A DNA stretch of 64,000 nt from assembly GCA_051955985.1 (NCBI GenBank), contig JBQCGD010000079.1:15360-79359 (forward strand), read 5' to 3'. The notes beneath the pieces were generated by a model. The model worked only from the letters and a program-made list of their open reading frames with translations. It was not told the DNA's origin and did no database searches. Both the position numbers and the translations under genes were made by a program. Below, one piece after another: positions 17,171 to 25,262 of the stretch; position 1 is the stretch's first letter, and each line of letters starts with the position of its first letter. The stretch is from DATKPA01 sp051955985. Lineage in GTDB: Bacteria > Planctomycetota > Phycisphaerae > WQYP01.

Positions 17171-17506
17171 TTAGACGGCACCGGCATTTGCGTTTTCGGC
17201 GGGCGCGACGTTATTCACCTCGCCCGGGGCTGGCTCGATCTTTTTCAGGCCTTCGATCGAAAAGTCCGCAGGTTCTCCGCGGATAAGCCAAAGCAGCGGG
17301 GCCCCGGTGACGCGCGACGCGCGGTCCAGGACATCCACGGGGGGAATGCGCCCCTTCTCGTAATAGTTGTACGTCGAAGGAGATAGGTGCAACAGGGCGG
17401 CGAAATGCGACTGCCCGCGCGCCCCGCAAACTTGGACGCGCACCTGCTTCAACCGCTCGCAAATCGCGGCGGTGTTGAGCGCTGTGGCGTGATCTTCCGG
17501 TTTCAT
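17171..17506 (-). CDS. XRE-family helix-turn-helix transcriptional regulator
   Basis: The start at 17506 has GGAGAG 8 nt upstream, so it is preferred over an ATG 87 bp further up. The 111-aa product carries a Cro/CI-type HTH at residues about 14-70 (ERLKQVRVQVCGARGQSHFAALLHLSPSTYNYYEKGRIPPVDVLDRASRVTG) followed by LLWLIRGE and a short acidic tail. It should bind DNA as a dimer. Targets are unknown; autoregulation through its own promoter (17574-17601) is possible. It has a strong terminator and appears monocistronic. Confidence 0.85.
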   Translation of the reverse strand: MKPEDHATALNTAAICERLKQVRVQVCGARGQSHFAALLHLSPSTYNYYEKGRIPPVDVLDRASRVTGAPLLWLIRGEPADFSIEGLKKIEPAPGEVNNVAPAENANAGAV

Positions 17507-17573
17507 AAAAAACTCTCCGAAAAAAAGAGCGCCACGATTATGGACACGGCTGTGGCCCTCAAGTTCATGATTA

Positions 17574-17601
17574 AGTATAGATTCACCCGCCATGGAGACA
17601 A
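17574..17601 (-). promoter_or_regulatory. Sigma-70-like promoter of the XRE gene
   Basis: On the minus strand TTGTCT (17601-17596) is followed by a 16-bp spacer and TATACT (17579-17574). Transcription would begin about 60 nt before the XRE start codon. Confidence 0.55.
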
Positions 17602-17673
17602 CCTCAACTGTGGGTGCGATTACCTAACATAATAGCAGGCATGCACTTAAGAATGAATTAAAGAGCGAAATTC

Positions 17674-17697
17674 CGCCCACTTTCCGGGCGTTTTTTT
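17674..17697 (+). terminator. Orphan plus-strand terminator
   Basis: CGCCC (17674-17678) pairs with GGGCG (17686-17690) and is followed by T7 (17691-17697). No plus-strand gene precedes it, so it could end a short transcript antisense to the XRE leader. Confidence 0.5.
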
Positions 17698-17746
17698 CGG
17701 TAGGAGTACGGATAAGCGGCGGATTGGGGCCCGGTATTTCTACGGG

Positions 17747-18790
17747 TCATTGGGCGAGCGCGGCGACCAAATCATTCGCATGGCGGTAGACCCAGCGCAC
17801 TTTTCGCTCGATCATTTGTAGAAACCCATAACCGTCCATGCGACCGAAGAATCCGGTCGCGGCGATCGGCAGAACGGATTCGGCGATCATGGCTTCGATC
17901 ATGAGCCAGGGGATGGTCTGGAGTTCGGTGACGGAGATGACATCGACTTCGTCGTAGCCGCGGATGAAGCGTTTGAAGCGGGTTTCATCGGGGTAGTCGG
18001 GCCAGGTGGCGGGGTCGTCGGAGCCGCCGAGGATGGAAAACTGCAGAGCACCGTTGGCGACATCGATGATGCGTTGCTGCACACGAGCGGCGTCATAGTC
18101 GATGACGGCGACGACTTTGCGATTGCGAAAGAGCATGTTGCCGGGGTGCCAGTCGCAATGGAGGATCTGGCTGGGCCACTGGGAGAGGCCGAGCTTCTCG
18201 ACTTTTTCCGTCGCTTCCGAGTAGATCTGGCGGAGGTAGGTGGTGGTGACGGAGGCTTTTCGGGCGGCGGTGTCGTGGGGGGACTGGGTGCGGTCGAGAG
18301 TGCCGGGGAGCTGATCGAGGCCGGCCTGGACGGAGCGTGCGTTGTGGTAGGAGCCGACGGCAGGTTCGAATTCGGGGGAGTAGTCGCGGAGGAGCTTGTG
18401 GTAAAGGGCGAGGATTTTGCCGGAGTCGAAGGTGGCTTCGAGGGAGTTGTCGTAGGCGTTGCCGCGGATGAATTCGAAGAGTTCGTAGACGTTGCCGTCG
18501 TGCTGGAACATGGAGTTGTTGTCGGCGCGGGTGCCGATGAGGTGCGGGAGGGGGAATTGTTTGTCGGCGAGGTAGAGCTGGAGCGCGTGGGAGAAGGCGA
18601 CCTTGAAGGGGTCGTCCTTGCCCTTGGCGCGGCGCTTGAGGAGGAATTCGCCCTTGTCGGAGGTAATGAGGAGCTTGGGGGCCTTGCGGGAGCCGCGGTG
18701 GTATTCACGGATTGCGGAGATGCCGCCGATGTCGTAGCGGGACATGACGATGAGGAGTTCCTGGGCGTTGAAGCGTTCGCGATCGCTCAT
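17747..18790 (-). CDS. Aminoglycoside phosphotransferase/ThrB-type kinase-like protein
   Basis: The start at 18790 (MSDRERFNAQELLIV) removes a basic low-complexity extension. The 347-aa protein has the protein-kinase-like phosphotransferase fold: a GEFLLKRR lysine block (residues about 45-55), the catalytic loop HCDWHPGNMLF near residue 222 and the metal-binding VIDYDAA (DxD) near 240. This matches the APH/CotS/homoserine-kinase superfamily. The substrate is unknown; such genes phosphorylate small molecules or sugars as often as antibiotics. It lies 32 bp after the CheR-PAS gene on the same strand, so it may be the last gene of that operon. Confidence 0.8.
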   Translation of the reverse strand: MSDRERFNAQELLIVMSRYDIGGISAIREYHRGSRKAPKLLITSDKGEFLLKRRAKGKDDPFKVAFSHALQLYLADKQFPLPHLIGTRADNNSMFQHDGNVYELFEFIRGNAYDNSLEATFDSGKILALYHKLLRDYSPEFEPAVGSYHNARSVQAGLDQLPGTLDRTQSPHDTAARKASVTTTYLRQIYSEATEKVEKLGLSQWPSQILHCDWHPGNMLFRNRKVVAVIDYDAARVQQRIIDVANGALQFSILGGSDDPATWPDYPDETRFKRFIRGYDEVDVISVTELQTIPWLMIEAMIAESVLPIAATGFFGRMDGYGFLQMIERKVRWVYRHANDLVAALAQ

Positions 18791-18822
18791 GAAGTGGTTC
18801 CGAGGGACAAAACGGTACGGAA

Positions 18823-20802
18823 TCAGGACGACGGGTTGGCGCGGCTGACGGATTCTTCGAAGAGGGCGAGGACGGCGCCGTCGATGCGGTTCTCGATGTT
18901 TTTGTAGGGGCGGATGCGGAGGCTGTAGGTGTTGCCGGCCTTGTCGCGGACGTTGAGCTGCTTGATGGTAACGGCGTCGATGGCTTCGATGATGAGTTTT
19001 TCGAGGTCGGGGCATTCGATGTTGGGCTTGATGTCGGAGATGGGGCGGCCGATGTCGGTGGGGATGAGGTTGAGGATTTTTTCGGCCATGGGGGTGAAGC
19101 GGCGGATGCGGAGATCGGCGGCGACCATGACGATGGCGATCTGGACGGAGGCGAGGAGGTTGACGAGGTCGGAGTTGGCGTGCATGAGCTCTTCGTTGCG
19201 GCCGTGGAGTTCCTCGTTGAGGGTGTTGAGTTCCTCGTTGGTGGACTGGAGTTCTTCCTTGGCGGTGTCGAGCTCTTCGTTGGTGGACTGAAGTTCTTCG
19301 TTGGAGGAGAGGACTTCTTCGTTGGCGGACTGGAGTTCCTCGTTGGCGGCTTCGAGGTCCTGGATGATGGACTGGAGGTATTCGCGGGAGGCGGCGAGTT
19401 CCTGCTGGAGGCGGGCGATGCGTTTGTCCTCGCGTTCAGGCTTGGCGCGTTTGGCGGGCCTGACGGCGAGTTCGGCGCCGTCGGTGGGCGCTGCCGCGGC
19501 AGGGGCGGAGGAGGGGCGTTCGAAGAGGATGAGGAAGTGCCGGCCTTCCGGGGAATTGGCGCCGAGGGGGCAGACGGTGAGGGTGAGGTCCACCGAGCCG
19601 GTGGGGGCCTTGATGCGGAGGCCGTCCTTTCGGACTTCGGACTCAGTTTTTCGGGCTTCGTGGATGGCGCTGCGGAGGCCGTAGAGGAGTCCTTCGCGGG
19701 CCATCTTGAGGAGGTTGAGGGAGGCTTCGCCGGGGGCGGGTTCGAGGTAATCGCCGGTCTGTCCACGGAACTGGACGATCTTGAGATCGGTATCGACGAT
19801 GACGCCGGGGGGAGAGAACTTGGCGAGGATGATGCGGGTGGCTTCGTTCTGGATGGTGTTGGCGGGGCGGGGTTCGGTGGGGATGCGGCGGGAGGCGTCG
19901 ATGCGTGCGGCGATGGTTTCGACGGGGGGGAAATCGACCTCGGTGCGGACGGCGGTCATTTTTTTGGCGTAGAGCTTGTGGCGTTTATCGATGATGGTGA
20001 AGAGGTCGATGTTGGGGCCGACGGTTTCGGCGCTGCCGAGCATGAGGAAACCGGTGGGTTTGAGGGCGTAATGGAAGATGTTCATGAGGCGTTTCTGGAG
20101 GGGAGGGCCGAGGTAGATGAGGACGTTGCGGCAGAGGATGAGATCGAGCTTGGAGAAAGGGGGATCGCGGGTGAGGTCCTGGCGGGCGAAGATGCAGCAG
20201 TCGCGGACGTTTTTGGCGATGCGGTAATGGCCGTCGGTCTTGGTGAAGAAGCGGCGGAGGCGTTCGGGGGAGACATCTTCGGAGATGGATTCGGGGTAGG
20301 TGCCGGCGCGGGCGCGTTCAATGGCGGCGTCGCTGACGTCGGTGGCGAAGACCTGAACGGGGCAGGCGTTTGCCTGTTCGCCGAGGTGTTCGATGATGGC
20401 GATGGCGATGGAGTAGGGTTCCTCGCCGGTGGAGCATCCGGGTACCCAGACGCGGATGGGGGACTCGTTGAGGCGTTTTTCGGTGAGCTTGGGGAGGATT
20501 TTATTCTGGAGGACTTCGAAGGACTCGGGCTCACGGAAGAAGCGGGTGACGTGGATGAGGATGTCCTGATAGAGAGCGTTGACTTCGGCGGGGTTGGCCT
20601 GGAGGTATTCGAGGTACTGGCGAAGGGATTGGGCCTTGCGGAGGACCATGCGTCGCTGGAGACGGCGGCGGATGGTGGGCTGCTTGTAGTGGGTGAAATC
20701 GACGCCGGAGGCATTGCGGAGGAGGGTGAAGATGCGTTGCATTTCGGCGCCGGGGGCGACGGGGTCGGGCTTTGACTGTTTGCGTTGAGGCTGCTTGGCC
20801 AC
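18823..20802 (-). CDS. cheR: CheR-type methyltransferase with coiled coil and PAS domain
   Basis: A GTG start at 20802 with GGAG 7 nt upstream was preferred to an earlier in-frame GTG at 20847. The 659-aa product has the CheR N-terminal helical domain, then the SAM-binding CheR domain (RVWVPGCSTGEEPYSIA, FATDVSDAAIERAR, DLILCRNVLIYL). Next come a PAS-like region, a striking Glu/Asn-rich coiled coil built on repeats of EELQSxNEE (residues about 455-545), and a terminal PAS domain. In classical chemotaxis CheR methylates receptor glutamates. Here, as in fused CheB-CheR-PAS proteins, it probably works with the neighbouring CheB and hybrid kinase in a signalling system not tied to flagella. Confidence 0.92.
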   Translation of the reverse strand: MAKQPQRKQSKPDPVAPGAEMQRIFTLLRNASGVDFTHYKQPTIRRRLQRRMVLRKAQSLRQYLEYLQANPAEVNALYQDILIHVTRFFREPESFEVLQNKILPKLTEKRLNESPIRVWVPGCSTGEEPYSIAIAIIEHLGEQANACPVQVFATDVSDAAIERARAGTYPESISEDVSPERLRRFFTKTDGHYRIAKNVRDCCIFARQDLTRDPPFSKLDLILCRNVLIYLGPPLQKRLMNIFHYALKPTGFLMLGSAETVGPNIDLFTIIDKRHKLYAKKMTAVRTEVDFPPVETIAARIDASRRIPTEPRPANTIQNEATRIILAKFSPPGVIVDTDLKIVQFRGQTGDYLEPAPGEASLNLLKMAREGLLYGLRSAIHEARKTESEVRKDGLRIKAPTGSVDLTLTVCPLGANSPEGRHFLILFERPSSAPAAAAPTDGAELAVRPAKRAKPEREDKRIARLQQELAASREYLQSIIQDLEAANEELQSANEEVLSSNEELQSTNEELDTAKEELQSTNEELNTLNEELHGRNEELMHANSDLVNLLASVQIAIVMVAADLRIRRFTPMAEKILNLIPTDIGRPISDIKPNIECPDLEKLIIEAIDAVTIKQLNVRDKAGNTYSLRIRPYKNIENRIDGAVLALFEESVSRANPSS

Positions 20803-20926
20803 GGAATGGCTCCGAGAGTTGGAGAGGTGAAAAGTGGGAAAAGACACTTTACCGGGGTTGGGGCGAGGCGCGAAGGGAGGATTGGGTGGTTTGGGGGGAT
20901 GGGGGAATTGGAGCGGCGTGAACCGC

Positions 20927-21011
20927 GTTTTTGATAGCGCCAGCCGAAGGTGATCAAGTTCAGTTTTTGGAAACCCTGTTTTTGATAGCGCCAGCCGAAG
21001 ATTATCAAGTT
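20927..21011. repeat. Two direct repeats of 34 bp, 51-bp period
   Basis: The copies 20927-20960 and 20978-21011 share TTTTTGATAGCGCCAGCCGA and differ at only a few bases afterwards. They are in the untranslated leader of cheR if the 21225-21253 promoter is used. Confidence 0.8.
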
Positions 21012-21224
21012 GTAGGGGGGAGCGACGCGCAGGGGAGGGGCGGGTTTGATTGTGTGACTGCTGTGGGTGCAGGGTGTGGGTTTTTGAAGCGGGAATGGGG
21101 GTGGTTGGGAGGGATACTGCACGGGGAGGAGGCCGGTGGGGGGAGCGGGCAATCGGCGCTCCGTGACCGTCGCGGTACCAGTGGGCGGTGTTTGCATGGA
21201 TTTTCCCCCGTGTTCCTGGCTAAG

Positions 21225-21253
21225 AGTGTACCCTAACATATTATGAACGTCAA
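21225..21253 (-). promoter_or_regulatory. Strong sigma-70-like promoter upstream of cheR
   Basis: On the minus strand TTGACG (21253-21248) is followed by a 17-bp spacer and TACACT (21230-21225). This is one of the best promoter matches I found in the window. Confidence 0.65.
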
Positions 21254-21280
21254 GTTGCTTACGGCCTCATCCGTAACTGT

Positions 21281-21295
21281 CCCCCCCCCCCCCCC
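21281..21295. repeat. Homopolymeric C15 tract
   Basis: Fifteen consecutive C residues lie between cheB and the cheR promoter. They could be length-variable in the organism or a sequencing artefact. Confidence 0.8.
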
Positions 21296-21427
21296 GACGA
21301 CGTAATCACGAAGAGATGAAGGGACGAAGGACCACGAAGAATGCGGGGGAGGTGAGAGGGAGACGCGAGTGGAACGCTGGCTCTGGATATAAAGGTTAGA
21401 AACTGGGGAATTACAGCGGGCTGGGGG

Positions 21428-22492
21428 TTAGCGGCGCTTTTTGGGTCGGGCTGGTTTGCGGGGGGGCGTGGGGGTGTCTGGGGGCGAGCCGTTGTCGTCG
21501 GCGACTTGTTTGGCGCGGGCGCTTTCTTCGAGGAGGCGGCGGATGACGGCGGCGCGGTGTTCGAGTTCAGCGGCCTGGTCGTTGTAGGGAGGTGCGAGGT
21601 CTTTCCATTTGCTCTGGTCGGCGACGCGGGCCATGCGGCGGCGGATTTCTGCGGCCTCCTCCATGACGCGGACGGCGGTCCAGAGGGATTGTTCGAGGGT
21701 GCGGGAGACTTCGGAGACGAGGCCGTCGCCGGTGAACATGTGTCCGACGTGGCAACGGAAGCGGAGCTGGCTGCCCGTTTTGGATTCCCAGAGCGCCCCT
21801 CCGCATTCCGGGCAAGTGAGTGCGGAAGGGGAACCGAGGACTTCGGACTTTTTGAGGGCGGAATCGCCGGACTCGGCGATGTCCGGAGGGTCGCCACCGG
21901 CGCACATGTGCTGCTCCTTTGGCAAACGATCCTTGGAATAGCGGACGAGGAGATCGGGGATGTCGTCGAGGCGGGAGATGTGATCGACGGCGACATTGCG
22001 GATGCAACTGGCGGGCATGGAGGGGAATTCGGCTTCCTCGGGGTGCTGGGCGATGGCGATGCCGCCGCATTCCTTGATGATGCGCATGCCGTCGGTGCCG
22101 TCGTCAAGACCACCGGAGAGGATGACGCCGACGACGCGCGGGCCGTAGTTGCGAGCGGCGGTGCGGAAGAGGGGATCGACTGCGGGGCGGAAGCCGTTTT
22201 CCTTGGGTCCGTGGGCGACGCAGATTTCGCGGTTTTTAAAGAGGACGTGGAAATCGGGTGGAGCGACGTAGATGCGGCCGTGGACGGGGAGGTGGGCGTC
22301 GGGAGCGAACTCGGCGTGGAGAGGTCCGGCGACATCGAGGAGGCGGGGGAGGATGCCAGGGGCGCCGGGGGAGGTGTGGACGACGATGAAGACGGAGGCG
22401 TCGAGGTCTTCTGGGAGCCGGGAGACGAGTTGCTTGATGGCAGGGATTCCACCGGCGGAAGCACCGATGACGACGATATCGCGGCCGGGCAC
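21428..22492 (-). CDS. cheB: CheB-type methylesterase without receiver domain, with C-terminal zinc-ribbon-like region
   Basis: This 354-aa protein starts directly with the CheB catalytic domain. It shows the serine block GASAGG (Ser12), VVHTSPGA (His39) and the late aspartate in GGLDDGTDGM, together with PKENGFRPAVDPLFRTAA. The usual N-terminal receiver domain is absent. After residue about 195 there is a CPEC...FRCHVGH putative metal-binding module, then a helical and Lys/Pro-rich tail. The family hydrolyses glutamyl methyl esters on receptors. Lying between the hybrid kinase (66-bp gap) and cheR, it probably forms a split version of the CheB-CheR-PAS-kinase system. Confidence 0.9.
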   Translation of the reverse strand: MPGRDIVVIGASAGGIPAIKQLVSRLPEDLDASVFIVVHTSPGAPGILPRLLDVAGPLHAEFAPDAHLPVHGRIYVAPPDFHVLFKNREICVAHGPKENGFRPAVDPLFRTAARNYGPRVVGVILSGGLDDGTDGMRIIKECGGIAIAQHPEEAEFPSMPASCIRNVAVDHISRLDDIPDLLVRYSKDRLPKEQHMCAGGDPPDIAESGDSALKKSEVLGSPSALTCPECGGALWESKTGSQLRFRCHVGHMFTGDGLVSEVSRTLEQSLWTAVRVMEEAAEIRRRMARVADQSKWKDLAPPYNDQAAELEHRAAVIRRLLEESARAKQVADDNGSPPDTPTPPRKPARPKKRR

Positions 22493-22558
22493 GGAACACC
22501 ACCTTCCGATGAGCCGCTGAAGGGTTATCCCCCCCCACCCCCGGGGCCAAGCGATGGC

Positions 22559-24349
22559 TCATACATGATTATGGAGCAATTCCTGGAGCAGGTCCATGGA
22601 AATCGGCTTGGCGAAGAGTTTTTCGAAGCCGGCGGTGCGGCAGAGTGCGTGTTCGTGCCGACCGGTGGATCCGCTGAGAGCGACGGCATGTTTGATGTGA
22701 TCGCGGGGGGCGGCGCGGAGGATATCGGCGCCGGAGCCATCGGGGAGGTTGAGATCGGCGATGAGGAGGTCAACGGGGCGCTGGGAGAGGAGTTTGACGG
22801 CATCGGCGACGGAACAGGCGGACAGGGTGCGGTGGCCCCAGCGGTCGATCATGAGGCTCATGGCGCGGACGGAATCGACATGGTCATCGACGATGCAGAC
22901 GAGGAGGCCTTTTGCTGCGGAGGGGGCTTCGGGCTTTTCGACGGGCAAAGGAGGCGGGACGAGGGGGAAGGAGAGGCGGACGATGGAGCCTTTGCCGATG
23001 CCGGCGCTATCGATGGTGACGGAGCCGTTGTGTGCGGTAACGAGGGAGCGGACGATGGAGAGGCCGAGTCCGAGGCCGCCCTGGGCGCGGGCGAAGCGGG
23101 AGGTTCCCTGGTCGAAGGGGGTGAAGAGCTGCTGGAGGGTGGAGCGGGGGATGCCGATGCCGGTGTCTTCGATTTCGACGAGGACCTCGGAGCGGACGGG
23201 GTGGAGGGAGGAGCGGAAGAAGATGCGGCCGCCGGGGGGCGTGAACTTGATGGCATTGTTGAGGAGGTTCCAGAAGATCTGGCGGAGGCGGACGGGATCG
23301 GCGTTGACGTGGGGGTTGTCGGCGGCGAGATCGGCGTGGAGGGTGAGGTTTTTGGCGGCGAGGGCGTCGCGGGAATCGGAGAGGAGTTCATTGAGGATGC
23401 GGTGGAGGGAGGTGGGCTCGGGCTGGAGTTCGAGCTTGCCGTGGATGATGCGGGTGAGGTCGAGGAGGTCATCGACGAGGCGGCGTTCGGCGGCGAGGTT
23501 TCGCTGGATCATGAGGAGTTTTTCGCGGGCATCGGCGGGGTCGAGGCGCGGGGAGGCGAGGAGGGAATCGACGGCGAGCTGGACGGGGCCGAGGGGGTTG
23601 CGGAGTTCGTGTGCGATGAGGGCGAGTAAGGCGTCCTTGGCGCGGGTTTCGGCTTCGGCGGACTGGCGAGCGGCGCGTTCGGAGGAGGCATCGGCGCGGT
23701 CAGCCTGGAGGAGGGAGGACTGGCGGGCGCGAAGTTCTTCGACTTCGGCGGCGAGTGCGCGGGCGTGGACTTCGGCGCGGATGCGTTCGGAGACATCGCG
23801 CATGAGCCAGCGGAAGCCGGTGCAATGGGGGCCGGCGGCGGAGTTTTCGAGAATGGGGGCGACGGTGATGCCGGCGGTGCAGGCGGGGGAGGCGCGGGGG
23901 GTGATGCGGGCGGTCCACTCGGCGGGTGAGCGGGTCTGTTGGGCGAGGGTCATCTGGTGGCGGGCGACGCGGACGTCGTCGTTGTGGAGGAAGAGGAGGA
24001 GGGATTTGCCGGGGAGGTATTGTTTGCGAGCGCCGAGGAGGCGTCCGGCGGCGCGGTTGGCCTCGGTGATGACGGCGCGTTCATCGGTGACGATGTAGGC
24101 GTCGGGGGCCATTTCGAAGAGGTCGTGGTAGCGTCGGCGTTCCTCTTCGAGGAGGGCCTGGGTGATGAGGAGCTCATCGTTCTGCTGGCGGAGTTCTTCT
24201 TCAGCCGTGCGAAGTTCTTCGGCGGCGGTTTCCATTTCGAGGAGTGCTTGTTCAGGTTCTTTGCGTAATTTGCTTATGGAGTTGCGCCAGGTGGCGACGC
24301 GGGAGCCAAACGCGGTGACGCGGTCAGAAAAGGAGGGGTCGAGATGCAT
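22559..24349 (-). CDS. Hybrid sensor histidine kinase (coiled coil-PAS-HisKA-HATPase-REC)
   Basis: This 596-aa protein has no signal peptide or membrane segment, so it is cytosolic. It has an N-terminal coiled coil (residues about 30-75), a PAS domain (about 72-190) and a second coiled coil. The HisKA H-box IAHELRNPL follows, with phosphoacceptor His247. The HATPase carries NLLNNAIKFT (N), DTGIGIP (G1) and GGLGLGL (G2). The C-terminal receiver has VDDHVDS, phosphorylatable Asp in IADLNLPDG and Lys in FAKPIS. It heads a minus-strand cluster with cheB and cheR. The fused receiver suggests a phosphorelay; the output partner is not in the window. Confidence 0.93.
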   Translation of the reverse strand: MHLDPSFSDRVTAFGSRVATWRNSISKLRKEPEQALLEMETAAEELRTAEEELRQQNDELLITQALLEEERRRYHDLFEMAPDAYIVTDERAVITEANRAAGRLLGARKQYLPGKSLLLFLHNDDVRVARHQMTLAQQTRSPAEWTARITPRASPACTAGITVAPILENSAAGPHCTGFRWLMRDVSERIRAEVHARALAAEVEELRARQSSLLQADRADASSERAARQSAEAETRAKDALLALIAHELRNPLGPVQLAVDSLLASPRLDPADAREKLLMIQRNLAAERRLVDDLLDLTRIIHGKLELQPEPTSLHRILNELLSDSRDALAAKNLTLHADLAADNPHVNADPVRLRQIFWNLLNNAIKFTPPGGRIFFRSSLHPVRSEVLVEIEDTGIGIPRSTLQQLFTPFDQGTSRFARAQGGLGLGLSIVRSLVTAHNGSVTIDSAGIGKGSIVRLSFPLVPPPLPVEKPEAPSAAKGLLVCIVDDHVDSVRAMSLMIDRWGHRTLSACSVADAVKLLSQRPVDLLIADLNLPDGSGADILRAAPRDHIKHAVALSGSTGRHEHALCRTAGFEKLFAKPISMDLLQELLHNHV

Positions 24350-24899
24350 GAGGCGTACATCCTAATGGTGCCGCAGAAGTTCGCAGCGATACTGGATGCA
24401 AATGGCATGAGACGCGATGAGGAAATGAGTTTACAAAGTGTGGGTTAGGCGTGTCCATAAGGGAGTGGCAGGAATTCCGTAAGAATTGCGCGGCGGGGAA
24501 GCGTCAGAATGTCCTTGCGGGGTGCGTCGTGCGGTTATAATGGGGTTGGCATTTGGGTTGCTGGGAGCAAAACGCAGCCCGAATCATCGGCCGCATGCTC
24601 GGCAATGTGTCATACCGGAAAGCTCCTTGAAGCCCTGGAGTGACACGCCAATGGTCCCGCCTGCTGAGCATCGTCGAATCTGAGAAAAACTTGATTGCTT
24701 GATGGATTGAGCGTGCGCGCTGAAAGAACATCGATTGGATGTTTGACGGCGCGTCGTGGTCCTCGCACGCAGGCGGCGTCGGCAGATGTGTAGGCTGCCG
24801 GCGCCCCCCCTGCCGGCGGACCGTGGCGGCAAGCCGGATCAGCGCGTGGATGCTCAAGTGTTGTGAGTTCCTGTATTTATTTTCACGTGAGGTATTCTT
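24350..24899. other. Intergenic region between divergent hybrid kinase and KGG protein genes
   Basis: These 550 bp must hold the promoters of the divergent kinase operon and the KGG gene. I see no convincing coding sequence, and base composition is lower in GC than the flanks. A small GCCGGC-flanked palindrome lies near 24796-24817. Confidence 0.5.
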
Positions 24900-25097
24900 A
24901 TGTCGGAACAGCATCCAAAGAAACGGGGGTTTGCGGCGATCAGTCCGGAGCGGATGCGGGAGATTGCAAGCGCCGGGGGCGTTGCGCGGAAGCGGGCGTA
25001 TGACCAGGCGCGTGCGGCGAAGGGGAAGGGCGGGGCGGGGATGACGATGTCTTCGCCGGGGAATGCGGGGCAGGGGATGGGTGATCGGAAAGAGTGA
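24900..25097 (+). CDS. KGG-motif stress-response protein (YciG-like)
   Basis: This 65-aa product begins MSEQHPKKRGFAAISPERMREIASAGGVARK, matching the KGG/YciG repeat family: a basic segment, then FAAMSPEKxREIASxGG. A GTGAGG site precedes the ATG. Family members are small hydrophilic proteins induced under general or osmotic stress; some are linked to desiccation or motility. Only one full repeat is present, and the rest is Gly/Lys-rich and likely disordered. It is short but well supported by motif, start site and codon frame. Confidence 0.8.
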   Translation: MSEQHPKKRGFAAISPERMREIASAGGVARKRAYDQARAAKGKGGAGMTMSSPGNAGQGMGDRKE

Positions 25098-25210
25098 TGC
25101 GGATGTCGCAGGCTGGCGCGGGTGTGTTTGCCCCGCGCTGGCCGTGGCGTGGAGGGGCGGGGGCGGGTTTCAGGCCGCTGGTTGTTTGCGGGGTGGAGCG
25201 GGAAGGGGCG

Positions 25211-25240
25211 GTGCCCGCGTCGCCTGTGGGCGACGGGCGT
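25211..25240 (-). repeat. Dispersed palindromic repeat A, copy 3 (inverted)
   Basis: This is the reverse complement of the elements at 10937-10967 and 54770-54799, with two differences. It lies between the convergent KGG gene and the YdjG-like gene. Confidence 0.75.
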
Positions 25241-25262
25241 CGTGGCGGTGAGGAACGCGAGG

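Larger units (their letters stand above)
20803..21427. other. Long gap between cheB and cheR containing promoter, direct repeats and poly-C tract
   Basis: This 625-bp stretch has no convincing gene. It holds a good minus-strand promoter (21225-21253), two 34-bp direct repeats (20927-21011), a C15 tract (21281-21295), and CACGAAG-type short repeats around 21303-21335. cheR may therefore have its own promoter with a leader of about 415 nt. Confidence 0.6.

Noticed and set aside
20082..21239. 385-codon minus-strand frame starting near the cheR promoter
   Set aside because: Most of it overlaps cheR in another frame with Ser/Pro-rich sequence. The upstream part translates the 34-bp direct repeats.
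24504..24914. 136-codon minus-strand frame in the gap before the KGG gene
   Set aside because: No motif, poor codon bias and no ribosome-binding site. It also overlaps the KGG start, so I treat the region as noncoding.
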